A DNA stretch of 64,000 nt from JAEUPI01 sp046348365 (GTDB lineage Bacteria; Pseudomonadota; Gammaproteobacteria; Burkholderiales; Burkholderiaceae_C). The translations under genes and the position numbers were made by a program. Below, in pieces: positions 63,003 through 64,000 of this stretch. Every line of letters begins with the position of its first letter. Position 1 is the first letter of the stretch. The stretch covers positions 1 through 64,000 of the forward strand of contig JAXMEL010000002.1 of NCBI GenBank assembly GCA_046348365.1, read 5' to 3'. Below the pieces are notes generated by a model, which made no database searches, was not told the origin of the DNA, and saw only the letters and a list, made by a program, of their open reading frames with translations.

Positions 63003-63890
63003 TCAGTCGAACGCCGGCATAGCGTCTTCGTCAAGCTGCCTGCGCGCGTGCTCGTACTGCGGCGCCACCGAACGCACGATGTCCCAGAAGGCCGGGCTGT
63101 GGTTCATCTCGCGCAGGTGCGCGAGTTCGTGCGCGGTCACGTAGTCGATCACCGGCAGGCCGAAGTGGATCAGCCGCCAGTGCAGCCGGATCGAGCCGTT
63201 GGCATTGGCGCTGCCCCAGCGCGTGGCGGCCGAGCTGAGCGCCAGGCGCTTCACGCGCACGCCCAGGCGCGGCGCGATCTGCGCGCAGCGCTCCTCGAAC
63301 ACCCGCCGCGCCTGGCGCTGCAGCCAGCTTTGCACCGCGTCGCGCACCTGGTGCGACAGCGCCTGGCGCGGCAGGCCCACGTGCAGGCGCGGCTCGTCGG
63401 CGCTGGCCTCGTGCAGCACCGCGCCGACGATCTCGGGATCCAGCACCACGCGCACGTGGCGCCCCAGGAACGGCACGCGCGCGCCGTCGCCCCAGGCGAT
63501 GCGCGCGGCCTCCAGCCTGGCGCGGCGCTCGCGCTGCTCGCGCAGCTTGCGCACGATCCACTCGGCGCGCTCGCGCAGCGCCTGCTCGATCTCGCCGAGG
63601 CCGACCCAGCGCGGCGCGCTGACGGCCAGCCCCTCGAGCCCGACCGACATGCCGATGCTGCGCCGGCGCGCGCGGCGCAGCTCGTAGTGCACGCGCGCAC
63701 CGGCGAGCAGCACCATGCGGTTGGCGCGCGGGTGCGCCAGCGGCGCGTCGGCGGCGCCCGGCAGCGCCGGCTCGTGCGGCCGATCGGCCGGGCGCGGTGC
63801 GGCGGGCGCAGCAGCCACCGGCAGTGCCGGCTCGAACGGATCGAACAGCGACAGCTGCAGCGGGTCGCCGGCGCGGTCGAGCGGCGTCAT
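63003..63890 (-). CDS. YgjP-type (DUF45) zinc metalloprotease-like protein
   Basis: 295 aa. An Ala/Pro-rich N-terminal tail (about 1-55) precedes the DUF45/YgjP domain. The zinc site is HELAHLREMNHSPAFW with the third ligand His downstream; WGSANANGSIRLHWRLI is the family's conserved block. It is related to the WLM/M48 metallopeptidases. The ATG at 63890 overlaps the acyltransferase stop (ATGA), a pairing common in Burkholderiales. Confidence 0.92.
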   Translation of the reverse strand: MTPLDRAGDPLQLSLFDPFEPALPVAAAPAAPRPADRPHEPALPGAADAPLAHPRANRMVLLAGARVHYELRRARRRSIGMSVGLEGLAVSAPRWVGLGEIEQALRERAEWIVRKLREQRERRARLEAARIAWGDGARVPFLGRHVRVVLDPEIVGAVLHEASADEPRLHVGLPRQALSHQVRDAVQSWLQRQARRVFEERCAQIAPRLGVRVKRLALSSAATRWGSANANGSIRLHWRLIHFGLPVIDYVTAHELAHLREMNHSPAFWDIVRSVAPQYEHARRQLDEDAMPAFD

Positions 63891-64000
63891 GCCCGCGCTC
63901 CGCGGTCGAAGCGCGCACCGGCCCCGACCGGCGGCGACGCCGGATAGGCCTCGGGGTCGAGGCGGCGCATCTCGGCCTCGATCCAGGCCTCGACCTCGCG
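63887..64000 (-). CDS. C-terminal end of probable lysophosphatidate acyltransferase
   Basis: Only the last 37 codons lie in the window: REVEAWIEAEMRRLDPEAYP, then a Pro/Gly-rich tail. This ending is typical of PlsC-type 1-acylglycerol-3-phosphate acyltransferases that precede YgjP-like genes in Burkholderiales. The HX4D active site would lie beyond position 64000, so the call rests on context and the short tail. Confidence 0.6.
   Translation of the reverse strand, partial: REVEAWIEAEMRRLDPEAYPASPPVGAGARFDRGARA

Overview
The window is very GC-rich, tightly packed bacterial DNA. Gene content and neighbourhoods point to a betaproteobacterium of the order Burkholderiales, in the Rubrivivax/Leptothrix/Comamonadaceae region. 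The evidence is the many tripartite-tricarboxylate (Bug) receptors, CaiB-type CoA transferases, an acetate-sensing module, the liu leucine cluster, ubiUVT, aceK, and repeat types common in that group. The genus is an inference. I recognise no rRNA, tRNA or CRISPR. Most minus-strand genes are chained by ATGA or GTGA start/stop overlaps, so operons are long.

Layout: 1-344 is an intergenic structured repeat. 345-9502 (minus) is an acetate uptake and sensing module: DUF485, actP, a CBS/nucleotidyltransferase protein, a small membrane protein, a symporter-histidine kinase fusion, a receiver-only regulator, and a PAS/pseudokinase fused to a DEDDh exonuclease. 9629-14144 holds a two-component system divergent from eptA and a PAP2 phosphatase, probably envelope lipid A modification. 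14151-15513 holds a DsbA-like isomerase, a DUF1289 protein and a YbaK protein. 15522-25292 is a leucine/isovalerate (liu) degradation cluster with its divergent TetR regulator; it is interrupted by a 640-bp gap carrying two structured repeat elements.

25314-26903 holds an outer membrane barrel and an EamA exporter. 26900-33692 is a complete Wadjet (JetABCD) plasmid-defence operon whose last gene overlaps the exporter. An ORF6N gene with a 24-codon leader ORF sits just upstream, and two copies of a 16-bp repeat lie at the two 5' ends. 34494-43225 is a CoA-dependent organic acid catabolic region (aconitase-like protein, two Bug receptors, CoA transferase, HMG-CoA-lyase-like protein, LysR regulator, amidase).

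43235-47705 holds a methyltransferase divergent from a SARP/TPR regulator gene that is split by an intact-ended IS4-family element with a 12-bp target duplication. 47728-50058 holds DinB, rhodanese, thioredoxin-fold and membrane proteins. 50147-52647 is ubiTVU, O2-independent ubiquinone hydroxylation, with an FNR-like box upstream. 52721-64000 holds an ATPase/STAS-like protein, an acyl-CoA dehydrogenase, a short-chain dehydrogenase, a GTPase/DUF2868 pair, a thiolase, a small membrane protein, aceK, carbonic anhydrase, a YgjP-type metalloprotease and the end of an acyltransferase gene.

The common metabolic theme is acetyl-CoA and short-chain acyl-CoA economy (acetate uptake, leucine breakdown, thiolase, glyoxylate-bypass control). 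The strongest candidate for something undescribed is the multi-hairpin repeat at 48-274 and 19378-19620. Its stems differ between the copies but stay paired, while the GCA triloops are constant.
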